Positions 8,569 through 19,500 of a stretch of DNA of 64,000 bases are shown piece after piece. Below the pieces are notes generated by a model. The model did no database searches, was not told where the DNA came from, and was given only the letters and a program-made list of their open reading frames with translations. The position numbers were made by a program, and so were the translations under genes. The stretch comes from JARFQW01 sp963842955 (lineage in GTDB: Bacteria; Pseudomonadota; Gammaproteobacteria; Steroidobacterales; XN24): positions 124,001-188,000 of the forward strand of contig CAWJIJ010000010.1 of NCBI GenBank assembly GCA_963842955.1, given 5' to 3'. How positions within the stretch are numbered: the first letter of the stretch is position 1; every line of letters begins with the position of its first letter.

Positions 8569-10704
8569 ATGTCCCTAGTTGAACGAATATCTCCAGGACG
8601 AACTGGCAGGCGGAAAGCAATCGTGATCAGAACCCGGACCCTTCTTGCGGCAATAGCCGCGTCGCTGATCTGGACCAGTGCCCAGACAGCTGCTCCTGAA
8701 ACCCGGACGGCCCTGGCTCCGTCGGACCGACACGCCAAGATCAGCCGCGTAGTTACAGTGCTTTTCGAGCGCCACCACTACAGCAAGACCGCGGTAGACG
8801 ATGCGCTGTCGGGGAAGATGCTGGACGCCTACATCGAGGCGATGGACGGCAATCGCCAGTATTTCCTGGCCTCGGATATCGCGGAATTTCAGCGCTACCG
8901 CACGCGCCTGGACGACAGCGTCAAGCGCGGCGACCTCTCCGCGGTATTCGCCATGTACGACCGTTTCCTGCAGCGGACCCGGGAGCGGATAGGCTATGCG
9001 CGACAGCTGCTGGAAACGGAGCCGGATTTCACGATCGAAGAGGATTATCGGTTCGACCGCAACGACATGGCCTGGCCCGAAACCACCGCGGAGCTGGACG
9101 AAGTGTGGCGCAAACGGGTCAAGAATGACGCCTTGAGCCTGGTTCTTACGGGCAAGGACTGGGAAGAAACCCGCGAGGTTCTCGACGAGCGTTATGACCG
9201 CGTGCTCAAGCGTATCGAGCAGGTCAACAGCGACGATGTGTTCGAGTCGTTCATGAATTCCTACGCGCACTCCCTGGATCCTCACTCCAGCTATTTCTCG
9301 CCGAGGAACGCGGACGAGTACCAGATCCAGATGAGCCTGTCGTATGACGGCATAGGGGCCTCGCTGCAGCTGCAGGAAGACTACGTGACGGTGCTGGACG
9401 TCATCCCGGGCGGACCGGCGGCCGTGGATGGCCAGCTCAAGCCCAAGGACCGCATCATGGCCGTCAGCCAGGGCCCGGACGGGGAATTCGTGGACGTCGT
9501 GGGCTGGCGGCTGGATGAAGTCGTACAGCTGATCCGTGGTCCGGGTGGAACTGAAGTCCGGCTGCAGATCCTCCCCAGCGGCGCAAGCCCCGGAGCCCAG
9601 ATGTCGGTGCTGAGCCTCAAGCGGGACAAGGTGAAGCTGGAGGCCCAGGCTGCCCAGAAAAGCACGATGGAAGTCGAGCGGGACGGCCGCAAGGTCAAAG
9701 TGGGCATCATCGAGGTTCCCAGCTTCTACCAGGATTATTCGGCCCGTGCCGCTGGCGACGAGTCCTACACCAGCACAACCCGGGACGTGCGCCGGCTCGT
9801 GGAAGAGCTCAAGGCAGAGAACATCGAAGCCCTGATCATCGATCTGCGCAACAACGGCGGCGGACACCTGTCGGAGGCCACCGGCCTGACCGGCCTGTTC
9901 ATCGGCGACGGGCCCGTCGTGCAGGTGCGCGACTCTACCGGGCGCCTGGAGGTTCTCGACGAACCGACGCCGAAGCCGGTCTGGGAGGGTCCGATGGGCG
10001 TCCTGGTCAACCGTTTCAGCGCCTCGGCATCGGAAATTTTCGCAGCGGCTATCCAGGACTACGGTCGCGGCGTGGTTATCGGGCAGCAGACCTACGGCAA
10101 GGGAACGGTCCAGAACCTGTACCCTCTGGACCGGTATGCCCATGGCGCTGATCCTCGCTTCGGGCAGCTGACGTTGACTATCGGCAAGTACTACCGGGTG
10201 ACCGGTGGCAGCACGCAGCATCGCGGCGTCGAGCCCGATATCGCCCTGCCCTCCTCGGTGGACACGACGGTGGTGGGCGAGAGCGCAAGGCCTACCGCCC
10301 TGCCCTGGGACCAGATTCGGGCAACCGATTTCAATCCGCGAGGCTACCTCGGCGGCGCCATCGACTACCTTTCGGCCACCCATGAACAGCGCACCGTCCT
10401 CGACCCCGACCTCGCCTATCTGCGGGAAGACGTCGCCCAGCAGGAGCGCCTGCGAGAGCACAAGACCGTGTCCCTCAACATGGCCGACCGGGAGCAGGAG
10501 CGCGAAGACCTGGACAACCGCAAGCTTGCGCTCGAGAACTCCCGCAGGGAGGCTCGCGGACTGGAGCCGCTGATTTCTCTGGAGGACATGGCCGAGGAAG
10601 ACATCCCGGACGTGCAGCTCAACGAAGCTGCACAGGTCGTTGTGGACCTCATGAGCCCTGAGGCCGAGGCCCTCGCAAGGAACGCGCCGCCGCCGGGCGC
10701 CTGA
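8569..10704 (+). CDS. prc: carboxy-terminal processing protease (tail-specific protease Prc)
   Basis: 711 residues, close to the usual Prc/Tsp length. The order is: signal peptide; N-terminal helical domain (about 40-240); PDZ domain (about 255-345, with YDGIGASLQL and VIPGGPAAVDGQLKPKDRI); S41 peptidase core; and a C-terminal helical tail (DUF3340-like). The Ser-Lys dyad is visible as the serine in SASASEIF (about residues 484-490) and the lysine in QTYGKGTVQ about 30 residues later. Prc trims or degrades periplasmic proteins from their C-termini. An alternative GTG start at 8623 would place the signal peptide closer to the N-terminus. A strong terminator follows directly. Confidence 0.95.
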   Translation: MSLVERISPGRTGRRKAIVIRTRTLLAAIAASLIWTSAQTAAPETRTALAPSDRHAKISRVVTVLFERHHYSKTAVDDALSGKMLDAYIEAMDGNRQYFLASDIAEFQRYRTRLDDSVKRGDLSAVFAMYDRFLQRTRERIGYARQLLETEPDFTIEEDYRFDRNDMAWPETTAELDEVWRKRVKNDALSLVLTGKDWEETREVLDERYDRVLKRIEQVNSDDVFESFMNSYAHSLDPHSSYFSPRNADEYQIQMSLSYDGIGASLQLQEDYVTVLDVIPGGPAAVDGQLKPKDRIMAVSQGPDGEFVDVVGWRLDEVVQLIRGPGGTEVRLQILPSGASPGAQMSVLSLKRDKVKLEAQAAQKSTMEVERDGRKVKVGIIEVPSFYQDYSARAAGDESYTSTTRDVRRLVEELKAENIEALIIDLRNNGGGHLSEATGLTGLFIGDGPVVQVRDSTGRLEVLDEPTPKPVWEGPMGVLVNRFSASASEIFAAAIQDYGRGVVIGQQTYGKGTVQNLYPLDRYAHGADPRFGQLTLTIGKYYRVTGGSTQHRGVEPDIALPSSVDTTVVGESARPTALPWDQIRATDFNPRGYLGGAIDYLSATHEQRTVLDPDLAYLREDVAQQERLREHKTVSLNMADREQEREDLDNRKLALENSRREARGLEPLISLEDMAEEDIPDVQLNEAAQVVVDLMSPEAEALARNAPPPGA

Positions 10705-10732
10705 CGGCCTTCACTGCATCGTCTGACCGGTG

Positions 10733-10758
10733 ACGGGCCCCAAACGGGGCCCGTTTTT
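10733..10758 (+). terminator. Rho-independent terminator after prc
   Basis: A perfect 9-bp GC-rich stem (ACGGGCCCC / GGGGCCCGT) with a four-base loop, followed by a run of five T. It lies 29 bases past the prc stop and separates prc from the RND operon. Confidence 0.9.
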
Positions 10759-10807
10759 CATGGAACTGCGGATCGCCAATCCCAGACCGGGTTCACGAAG
10801 TTCTTAC

Positions 10808-10856
10808 TTGCCCCGCGCATAACTGGTGTTATACTCAACTACAACACTACTGTAGT
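10808..10856 (+). promoter_or_regulatory. putative promoter and palindromic operator of the RND operon
   Basis: TTGCCC (10808-10813) and TATACT (10830-10835) are spaced by 16 bases and resemble a sigma-70 promoter. Directly downstream is a perfect inverted repeat, ACTACA-N7-TGTAGT (10838-10856), in an AT-rich patch unlike the surrounding GC-rich DNA. An operator overlapping the transcription start is the usual arrangement for TetR-type repression of RND pumps. No regulator gene lies next to it, so the cognate protein is unknown. Confidence 0.6.
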
Positions 10857-10947
10857 CATACATCAGTAAACGCATTGGGCCCGAGATTGGCGCGGCAATC
10901 CCCCGCAGGCCGGTCGGGCGATCCACGAACCCACAGGGAGACATGCC

Positions 10948-12045
10948 ATGCACGCAGCCGGACCCACGCTCCTTCTTTGCGCGGCGCTGACCCTGCCCAT
11001 CCTCGGCGGATGCGGCATCGGCGAGGCCGGCGAATCCGCCGCAGCCATGGAAGTCGCAGCCGCCCCTGTTCCGGTGGAAGTGGCCGAAGCCTGGCTCGGA
11101 GAAGCCCGGGCAGTGCACCAGACCACCACGTATCTCGAGCCCGTCGAGGAGGCCCGGATCGTCACGCGGGTCGAAGGAGAAGTCCTCGAGATCCTCGTTG
11201 AGGAGGGCGAAACCGTGTCCACGGGCCAGGTACTGGCCCGTCTCGACGGGGAACGCCTCAGACTGCGGCTTGCCGAGGTCAAGGCCCGCCTGGATCAGAC
11301 GCGGCGCGAATATCGCCGCAATGTGCAGCTCAATGAGCGCGGGCTGGTCAGCCAGACCGCCTTCGAGGACGTTCGATACGAGATGGAGGCTCTCGAATCC
11401 GACTATCGCCTGGCACGACTGGAACTCAGCTACACCGAGCTGAAGGCCCCCTTTGATGCCGTGGTCACGGAGCGGCTCATCAAGCACGGCAACATGCTGC
11501 CGGTCGGCACCGAGGCATTCAGAATCGCCAACGTCTCGACCCTCGAGGCCAACCTGTCAGTGCCGCAGCGAGAAATGAGCAAGTTCACCGCCGGCCAGTC
11601 TGCTATCTTGGCCTTGGACGCCTTGCCGGACCAGCAATTTGCAGGAACCGTGCTGCGTGTCAGCCCGACGGTGGATCCCTTGTCCGGTACATTCCGGGTC
11701 ACGCTGGCGGTCCCCAGTGAGGGCAACACACTGCGACCCGGGATGTTCGCGCGGGCACGGGTTGCCTGGGATATCCACCAGAACGCCCTGCTGGTTCCCA
11801 GGGACGCGGTCATCGAAGACGACTCAGAACAGTCAGTGTGGGTTGTCCGTGACGGACGGGCCTGGCGCCAGGTGATCCGTACCGGCATCGTTTCAGACGA
11901 ATCCGTGGAAATTGTGGCGGGACTGGATGCTCAGGATGTCATCGTGGTGGCCGGCCAGTCCGGTCTTCGCGAAGGCGCGGCCATCTCGATGCCCGTGGAT
12001 ATCGGCCCGGCGGGCGAGGCCTCGGGGCCGGAACAGGTTATTTGA
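10948..12045 (+). CDS. RND efflux periplasmic adaptor lipoprotein (first of two paralogues)
   Basis: 365 residues. A lipoprotein signal with lipobox LGGC puts the mature end at Cys23, anchoring it to the inner membrane facing the periplasm. The order is typical of membrane-fusion proteins: half-lipoyl (EGEVLEILVEEGETVSTGQ), helical hairpin (about 100-150, with QLNERGLVSQTAFEDV), second half-lipoyl (LKAPFDAVV), beta-barrel, and membrane-proximal domain (VVAGQSGLREG). It links an RND pump to an outer-membrane channel. It is the first gene of a four-gene run and closely resembles the next gene in the hairpin and lipoyl parts, which indicates tandem duplication. Confidence 0.9.
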   Translation: MHAAGPTLLLCAALTLPILGGCGIGEAGESAAAMEVAAAPVPVEVAEAWLGEARAVHQTTTYLEPVEEARIVTRVEGEVLEILVEEGETVSTGQVLARLDGERLRLRLAEVKARLDQTRREYRRNVQLNERGLVSQTAFEDVRYEMEALESDYRLARLELSYTELKAPFDAVVTERLIKHGNMLPVGTEAFRIANVSTLEANLSVPQREMSKFTAGQSAILALDALPDQQFAGTVLRVSPTVDPLSGTFRVTLAVPSEGNTLRPGMFARARVAWDIHQNALLVPRDAVIEDDSEQSVWVVRDGRAWRQVIRTGIVSDESVEIVAGLDAQDVIVVAGQSGLREGAAISMPVDIGPAGEASGPEQVI

Positions 12046-12155
12046 GGCACCGTCACCCTGCATCCAGATCAGGTTCGGCCGGCATCTATGCAAGACACGC
12101 ATCAGACCCGACCCGCGGCATGGCGCCGCACCAGCGCTGAAGGAGAGACCGGATA

Positions 12156-13283
12156 ATGCACGATTTCCGTTGGCTGACGGCCCTGGCGGTCGCCGTATCG
12201 TTGCTCGGACTTGCGGGCTGCCAGCCAGCGGGCGATGCGTCCGGCACGGCGGCAAGCGCAGAAGCCACGGATGACGAGGAGGAGTCCGCACCGGTTCCCG
12301 TTGAAGTCGATGGGGCTGAGCGCGACGACGTCGTTGCGGTGTACACGGGCACAGCCGCCCTGGAAACGGATGAGGACGCCATGGTCGTGGCCAAGGTGTC
12401 CGGAGAGGTCGAGAGGATTTCCGTCGAGGAAGGCGACACCGTCAAGGCGGGGCAGGTCCTTGCCCGGCTCGATGGGGACCGGCTGCGTCTGGAAATGGAG
12501 CGGGCACGGGCCAATCTCGCGAAGCTGGAGCAGGAGTACAAGCGCAATACCCAGCTCAAGGAGCGGGGCCTGGTTTCGGCAACAGCTTTCGAAGATATCA
12601 AGTACGAGATGGACGCGCTGCGGGCCGCCTTCAACCTGGCCCGGCTCGAAGTCAGCTATACGGAAATCAAGGCGCCGGTAGACGGTGTCGTCGCCCAGCG
12701 ATTTATCAAGGTAGGTAATACCCTGTCGGTGAACGACCCGGTGTTCCACATCACGGGGCTGGATCCATTGATCGCGTATCTCCACGTTCCGGAGAAAGAG
12801 TTTCGGAAACTCGCCGCCGGACAGTCAGCCGAGGTGCGGGTGGACGCGATACCCGACAAGGCCTTTCCCGGCGTCATCGAGCGCATCAGCCCGGTGGTCG
12901 ATCCGGAAACCGGAACGTTCAAGGTCACGCTCAACGTGACCGACGCCAGCCAGCGCCTGAAACCAGGAATGTTCGGCCGCTTTAACGTCATATACGACCG
13001 GCGTGAGAACACGCTCCTCGTGCCCCGGGTTGCCATGGTGGATGACGAATCGGAGCACGCCCTCTTCGTCGTTGAGGACGGCAAGGCCGTGCGCCGACCC
13101 GTCCAGACCGGTTATCCACGCGGCGACCAGATCGAAATCGTCGAAGGCCTGGACGGAAGTGAAGAGATCATTGTCGTCGGCCAGAGCGGCCTCAAGGACG
13201 GGATGGACGTGGAAGTCATCCGCCGGGCCAATGAACAGACCGTCGCGGAAACGCCGGACGCCTCTGCGGGCGGCACACGCTAG
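12156..13283 (+). CDS. RND efflux periplasmic adaptor lipoprotein (second paralogue)
   Basis: 375 residues, with lipobox LAGC near residue 22 followed by an acidic, Ala-rich linker. Same domain order as the preceding adaptor: lipoyl half (SGEVERISVEEGDTVKAGQ), hairpin (QLKERGLVSATAFEDIKYE), lipoyl half (IKAPVDGVVAQRFIKVGN), beta-barrel (VDPETGTFKVTLNV) and C-terminal domain (IVVGQSGLKDG). Both proteins share these segments almost word for word. Two different adaptors serving one pump are known for TriABC in Pseudomonas, where both are needed; whether that applies here is inference. GGAGAG lies upstream of the start. Confidence 0.9.
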   Translation: MHDFRWLTALAVAVSLLGLAGCQPAGDASGTAASAEATDDEEESAPVPVEVDGAERDDVVAVYTGTAALETDEDAMVVAKVSGEVERISVEEGDTVKAGQVLARLDGDRLRLEMERARANLAKLEQEYKRNTQLKERGLVSATAFEDIKYEMDALRAAFNLARLEVSYTEIKAPVDGVVAQRFIKVGNTLSVNDPVFHITGLDPLIAYLHVPEKEFRKLAAGQSAEVRVDAIPDKAFPGVIERISPVVDPETGTFKVTLNVTDASQRLKPGMFGRFNVIYDRRENTLLVPRVAMVDDESEHALFVVEDGKAVRRPVQTGYPRGDQIEIVEGLDGSEEIIVVGQSGLKDGMDVEVIRRANEQTVAETPDASAGGTR

Positions 13284-13328
13284 CCCGCATCCGGAAACCC
13301 CCGCGGCGAACAGGGACCCACGCCAGCC

Positions 13329-16300
13329 ATGAAAATCGTTGAAGTCGCCACTGAGCGCCGCGTCACAATCGTGATGTTCACGATCGCGATCGTCCTGTTC
13401 GGACTGGTGTCGCTTTCCAGGCTCAAGGTCAACCTGCTCCCCGATCTCTCCTATCCGACGATCACGGTCCGCACGGAACTCGACGGCGCCGCCCCGCTGG
13501 AAGTCGAGAACCTGATCACCAAGCCGATCGAGGAAAGCGTCGGCATTATCAAGAACGTCCGCCAGGTGCGCTCCGTGTCCCGCTCCGGCCAGTCGGATGT
13601 CATTCTTGAGTTTGCCTGGGGCACGGACATGGACATCGCCGGCGTCGAAGTCCGGGAGAAGCTGGACATCCTGGAGCTGCCGCTGGAGGCCGAACGGCCG
13701 ATGCTCCTGCGCTTTGACCCGTCCAACGAGCCGATCCAACGTATTGCGATGGTTCACAACGACGTGCAGGACGCAGGCTCTGAAACCGCCCGGATCAGGC
13801 TCCGTTCACTGCGCCGCTACGCGGAAGACGAGCTGAAAAACGACCTCGAGGGCGTCGAAGGCACAGCAGCCATCAAGGTCAGCGGCGGGCTTGAAGATGA
13901 AATCCAGATCCTCGTCGACGAAGAGAAGCTGGCCCAGCTCGGAATCTCGATTGAAACGGTCGCTGGCCGAATCCGGGCGGAGAATGTCAACCTGTCCGGG
14001 GGCCGGCTCGAACAGGGAAGCCAGCGATTTCTCGTGCGCACGATCAACGAATTCGAAACCGTTGACGAGATTCGCGACGCCATCGTGGCGACTCCGGGAG
14101 GACGCCCGCTTTACCTCCGCGACATCGCGACGGTGGAGCGAGGCTACAAGGAACGGGAAGCCGTCACCCGGGTCAACGGCCAGGAGTCGGTCGAACTTGC
14201 CGTGTACAAGGAGGGCGACGCCAACACGGTGCAGGTCGCCAGGCGCATCGAATCGCGTATCGGTGCGGTGGAAGACGACCTGCCGGACAATATCGAACTC
14301 ACCATCGTCTACGACCAGTCCACGTTTATCGCGCAAGCCATCGAGCAGGTGCGCTCAGCCGCGGTAATCGGCGGCCTCCTGGCAGTCCTCGTGCTGTACG
14401 GATTCCTCCGGAACGCGCGGGCGACGGCCATTATTGGCATCGCCATCCCGGTCTCCGTGGTGGGCACCTTTCTGATGATGTACGCCACGGACATCACCCT
14501 GAACATCATGTCCCTTGGCGGCATCGCCCTCGCCGTGGGCCTGCTCGTCGACAACAGTATCGTTGTCCTGGAAAATATCGTCCGCCGGCGGGAAATGGGC
14601 GACTCGGTGCTGGTCGCGGCACGCCGCGGCACCAGCGAGGTGGCCACCGCGGTGACGGCTGCCACGCTGACGACCATCGCGGTCTTCTTCCCGATGGTCT
14701 TCGTTTCCGGGATCGCCGGACAGCTGTTTCGTGACCAGGCGCTGACCGTCACCTTTGCCCTGGCCTTCTCTCTGCTCGTCGCCCTCACCCTGATTCCCAT
14801 GCTCGCGGCCATGGGTGCGGAGCCGCGGTTCAGCGATCCGGCCGACGAACGTCCCGCGGGCCGGGTAACCCGGGCCGTGGCCTTCCTCATCCGCAGTGTC
14901 AGCGGACTGTTCCGGGTTCTGGGACGCGCCCTGGCATTCATCGCCCGCTTTACGGTTGTTCTGCCCTTTCAGGCCATCTCCCGCGTAGCGTCCGCGATTT
15001 ACCCGCCCATCCTGGACTGGGCCCTGCGCCATCGGCTTGTCGTTGTCGGACTGGCCACGGCGATCTTCGCCGCGACCATGACGCTGGTCCCTCGACTGGG
15101 GTCCGAACTGATACCGCAGCTGTCCCAGGGTGAGTTCTTCGTAAAACTGCGTCTCAGCCCCGGAACCCCGCTCGCCGAGACCGACCGGGTCATTTCAGGC
15201 ATCGAAACGGCAGCCGGGGCAGAAGAAGGCGTGGATCTGACGTACTCCGTTGCAGGCACCGGCAACCGGCTGGATGCCAGCCCCGTTGACGCCGGCGAAC
15301 ATAGCGGCCAGCTGAACATCAACCTGAGCCCGGGATCAACCCGAGCGGACGAATCGCGGGTGATCGACAGCCTGCGCAGCGATTTGCAGCGCCTCCCCGG
15401 TGTGAGCTACGAGGTGGGCCGTCCGACGCTCTTCTCGTTCCGTACGCCGCTGGAGGTGGAGATCAGCGGATACGATCTCGCCGCCCTCACGCGAGCGGCC
15501 ACGGCCGTGCAAAGCCGCATGGAGGCCTCCGGGCAGTTCGTCGACGTCAAGTCTTCCCACGAAGACGGCAACCCCGAAATCCAGATTATCTTCGACCACG
15601 AAAAGGCCGCGCGCCTCGGGCTGGTGGTCCGGGACGTGGCGGACCGCGTGGTATCTATGGTTCGCGGCGACGTCGCCACGCGGTACACCTGGCGCGACAA
15701 GAAGATTGATGTCCTCGTACGCAGCGTGGATACCCGCGCATCTTCGGTAGCCGAAATCGAGCAGTTGCTCATAAACCCGCAGAGCGAACGCCCTGTACCC
15801 CTGTCGGCTGTTGCTGATGTGCTTGTCTCCAGCGGCCCGGCAGAGATTCGACGTATCGACCAGGAACGGGTGATCGTCATCTCCTCGAACATTGCCTCCG
15901 GTGATCTCTCCACGGCCGTAGCGGAAATCGAACGGATCCTTGCATCCGTGCCCATGCCCGCCGGTGTCGGCGCCCGCGCATCCGGCCAGTCGGAGGAAAT
16001 GCAGGATTCCTTCAACTCCATGATCTTTACCCTCGCGATGGCCGTGTTCCTGGTCTACCTGGTCATGGCATCGCAATTCGAGTCGCTGGTTCACCCGCTG
16101 GTGATCATGTTCACGATGCCCCTGGCGCTGGTGGGCGCCGTGCTCGCCCTGTTTCTTACCGGCACCACGATCAACGTCGTCGTGTTTATCGGCCTCATCA
16201 TGCTGGCGGGCATTGTCGTCAACAACGCCATCGTGCTTGTAGACCTGATCAATCAGCTCAGAGCCCAGGGAAGAGCCCGTCACGAAGCCATCATGGAAGC

Positions 16301-16550
16301 GGGCCAGGCGCGCCTGCGACCGATCCTGATGACCACGCTTACCACGACCCTCGGGCTGCTGCCCATGGCCATGGGGTTGGGCGAGGGAGCCGAGGTTCGC
16401 GCCCCCATGGCGGTGACCGTCATCGGCGGTCTGACCGTGTCCACGGTCCTGACCCTGGTGGTCATCCCCGTCGTCTATTCGCTGCTCGACCGGAAGCAAT
16501 GGCCGGCCGGAGAACATGAGGCCGTGCCGGCCGTCGGGGCGACGCCGTGA
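13329..16550 (+). CDS. RND-family (HAE1-type) efflux pump, inner-membrane subunit A
   Basis: 1073 residues, the expected size for an RND trimer subunit. There are twelve transmembrane segments in the standard 1+5 / 1+5 arrangement, with two large periplasmic loops (about 35-335 and 590-880). The proton-relay helix carries GLLVDNSIVVLENIVRRR, with Asp in the position of the AcrB relay pair. The C-terminal half has the matching VVNNAIVLVDLINQLRAQGR. A hydrophilic insert with additional hydrophobic segments around residues 500-565 is longer than in AcrB. The stop overlaps the GTG start of the next pump gene, so the two are translationally coupled. Confidence 0.93.
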   Translation: MKIVEVATERRVTIVMFTIAIVLFGLVSLSRLKVNLLPDLSYPTITVRTELDGAAPLEVENLITKPIEESVGIIKNVRQVRSVSRSGQSDVILEFAWGTDMDIAGVEVREKLDILELPLEAERPMLLRFDPSNEPIQRIAMVHNDVQDAGSETARIRLRSLRRYAEDELKNDLEGVEGTAAIKVSGGLEDEIQILVDEEKLAQLGISIETVAGRIRAENVNLSGGRLEQGSQRFLVRTINEFETVDEIRDAIVATPGGRPLYLRDIATVERGYKEREAVTRVNGQESVELAVYKEGDANTVQVARRIESRIGAVEDDLPDNIELTIVYDQSTFIAQAIEQVRSAAVIGGLLAVLVLYGFLRNARATAIIGIAIPVSVVGTFLMMYATDITLNIMSLGGIALAVGLLVDNSIVVLENIVRRREMGDSVLVAARRGTSEVATAVTAATLTTIAVFFPMVFVSGIAGQLFRDQALTVTFALAFSLLVALTLIPMLAAMGAEPRFSDPADERPAGRVTRAVAFLIRSVSGLFRVLGRALAFIARFTVVLPFQAISRVASAIYPPILDWALRHRLVVVGLATAIFAATMTLVPRLGSELIPQLSQGEFFVKLRLSPGTPLAETDRVISGIETAAGAEEGVDLTYSVAGTGNRLDASPVDAGEHSGQLNINLSPGSTRADESRVIDSLRSDLQRLPGVSYEVGRPTLFSFRTPLEVEISGYDLAALTRAATAVQSRMEASGQFVDVKSSHEDGNPEIQIIFDHEKAARLGLVVRDVADRVVSMVRGDVATRYTWRDKKIDVLVRSVDTRASSVAEIEQLLINPQSERPVPLSAVADVLVSSGPAEIRRIDQERVIVISSNIASGDLSTAVAEIERILASVPMPAGVGARASGQSEEMQDSFNSMIFTLAMAVFLVYLVMASQFESLVHPLVIMFTMPLALVGAVLALFLTGTTINVVVFIGLIMLAGIVVNNAIVLVDLINQLRAQGRARHEAIMEAGQARLRPILMTTLTTTLGLLPMAMGLGEGAEVRAPMAVTVIGGLTVSTVLTLVVIPVVYSLLDRKQWPAGEHEAVPAVGATP

Positions 16551-19500
16551 AGGCAGCCGAGATCGCCATCCGCCGGCCGATCACGACCATCATGATCTAC
16601 GTGGCGCTCGCCCTGGTGGGGCTGATTTCGCTGCGGCTTCTGCCGCTGGAGAAATTTCCGGACATCGAGTTCCCGGGCATCTTTATCCAGATCCCCTTCG
16701 AGGCGTCGACACCCGAGGAGGTCGAGCAGGTCATCACCCGGCCGGTAGAAGAGGCGCTTGCGACCTTAAGCGGCGTCAAGCGAATGCGCTCCTGGAGCCG
16801 GGAGAATGGCGCCGAGCTGTTTCTGGAGTTCGGATGGGAGCAGGAGGTGTCGGCCAAGGGCATCGAGGCCCGCGCGAAAGTCGACGCTATCCGGGGCAGT
16901 CTGCCGGCTGACCTGGAGAGAATCCTGGTCTTCACCGGCTCTACGGGCGATCAGCCGATCATGAACCTCCGTATCTCGGCGGATCGCGACCTGTCGGACG
17001 CTTACGAACTGCTGGACCGGCTGGTAAAACGCCGGGTGGAGCGCGTGGACGGCGTATCACGGGTGGAACTTTACGGGGTCAATCCGAGGGAAATCCGAAT
17101 CCTCCTGAGCGCCGACCGGATCGCCGCCCACGGCCTGGACCTGTTCCAGCTTCGGGAACTGCTGCAGAAGAGCAATTTCTCGGTCAGCGCCGGGCGCCTG
17201 ACGGACGGGTCCCAGCGTCTCAACGTGCGCCCCATTGGGGAGTTTCGGTCTGTCGACGAGGTCCGCAACATCATTGTTGACGGAGCCAACCTCCGCCTGC
17301 GGGACGTGGCGGACATCGAGCTACGCCAGCCCGACCGGTTCGACGGCCGCCACCTGGACCGGAAGTACGCCATTGGACTGGATGTCTACAAGCAGCCCGG
17401 CGCGAATCTCGTGGATGTCGCGCGGCGGGTCACCGCCGAGGTCGAGCGCGCAACGGATCATCCGCAGATGGCGGGCATCCAGATGTTCGAACTGGAAAGC
17501 GCTGCCGACGGTGTCACCTCGTCCCTCTCTGACCTGCTGAAGGCCGGCGCCCTCGGTGCGCTACTCGCCTTTGTGGTGCTGTATCTGTTTCTGCGCAATC
17601 TCACGACCACGGGGATCGTTGTGCTGGCCGTGCCCATCTCCGTACTCATTACGCTGGGCGCGATGTATTTCCTGGGCATCAGTCTGAACGTGATGTCCAT
17701 GATGGGCCTCATTCTCGCCGTCGGCATGCTGGTGGACAACGGCGTCGTGGTCACCGAGAGCATCTTCCGCTACCGGGCGATGATGCCGGACGAGCCGCTA
17801 AAGGCCACCCTCGCCGGCGTGCGCGAGGTCTGGCTGGCGGTCATCGCCGGCACCCTGACCTCTATCATCGTATTCGTGCCCATCGTCTTCGGCGCAAAGG
17901 TGGACATCACCGTCTTCCTCACCCATGTCGCAATTGCCATCTGCGCAGCCCTGATCGCGTCGCTGCTGATCGCCCAGACCCTGATCCCGATGCTCGCTTC
18001 GCGTATCCGGGCGCCAAAGCCCCGCTCCGCGACGTCTGTCCTCGAACGATTCACCGACCGCTACGTCCGGACCATCGCGTGGACACTTTCACGGCCCCGA
18101 AACCGCTGGCTGACGGCCGGCGCCATGGTCCTGGTTATCGGCAGCGCAGCTCTGCCCGTCACGCAGATGACCTTCGACATGTTTCCGCAGGAGGCCGGAC
18201 GCAAACTCCTGCTCGAGTACCACATCGAGGGTAAACATCCGGTAGCGCAAACCGAAGCTGCGGTGGATCGTATCGAGGAATACCTCTACGCGAATCGGGA
18301 AGCCTTCGATATTCGTAATGTCTATAGCTACTACGCCGAGGAACGGGCCCAGTCGACGCTGCTTCTTGTGCCGGAGGACGAGGCCTCGGTAAAGACATCG
18401 GAAGTTATCGAGCGGGTGATGGAGAACCTGCCGGAAATCGTTATCGGCAAGCCCAGCTTCAAATTCGATCAGCAGGGTGGCTCTGAGGGATTCAGCATCC
18501 AGGTCACCGGCGAATCCACCCAGGTTCTCAAAAAGCTCTCCAGGGAAGTGGTGCGGCTACTGGAGTCCGTGGACGGACTGACGGATGTGCGTCCCGAGGG
18601 CGGCACCTCCGACGTGGAAATCCAGGTCCAGGTGGATCGGCAGCGGGCCGCGCTTCTGGGCCTTGATCCGGAAACCGTGGCCCGTGCTGTTTCGGTGGCC
18701 CTGCGCGGAGAAAAACTGCGCGATTTCCGTGGCGAAGACGGCGAGGTAGACGTCCGCCTGGCATTCCGTGCATCGGATCGCCAGAGCCTCGAACAGCTTT
18801 CGGACCTGCCCCTTTACACGGTCGAAGGCGAGCGCGTTCCGCTGGGATCAGTGGCGAGCCTCGAGGTCGTCAGCGGACTCCAGGAAATTCAGCGGCTGGA
18901 TCGCAAGACCGCGGCGGTTGTCACCGCGAACCTGGACGATACGTCCAAGGAAGAAGTGCAGCCGGACGTCGAGCGCCTGCTGAACGCTTACAGCTTTCCG
19001 CCGGGGTATGGATGGAAGTTCGGGCGAGGATTCGAGCAGGCCGACGAGACCCAGCAGATCATGGTGCAGAACATCTTGCTGGGGGTGGCCCTCATCTTCC
19101 TTGTGATGGCGGCACTGTTCGAGTCAACCACCTATCCCCTGTGCATCATCACGTCAATTGCGTTTTCCTTCATCGGCGTTTTCTGGTTCTTCTTTCTGAC
19201 CGGAACGACCTTTTCGTTCATGGCCATGATCGGCCTGATGATTCTCATCGGCGTCGTGGTCAACAATGGCATCGTTCTCGTCGACCACATCAATAACCTC
19301 CGCCGGGAAGGGATGCCGAGGAACGAAGCTGTGATCCAGGGCGGCCGGGACCGGTTGCGGCCGATCCTTATGACCGTCGCGACGACTATTGTGGGCCTCA
19401 TTCCGCTGGCGGTCAGCTCCACAAAAGTCGGCGGCGACAGTATCGGCTGGCCGCCCTACTTCCCGATGGCGCGAGCGATCATCGGCGGCCTGGCCTTCTC

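Noticed and set aside
8575..10461. 628-codon open frame opposite prc
   Set aside because: Antisense shadow of a well-recognised protease in GC-rich DNA; no protein character.
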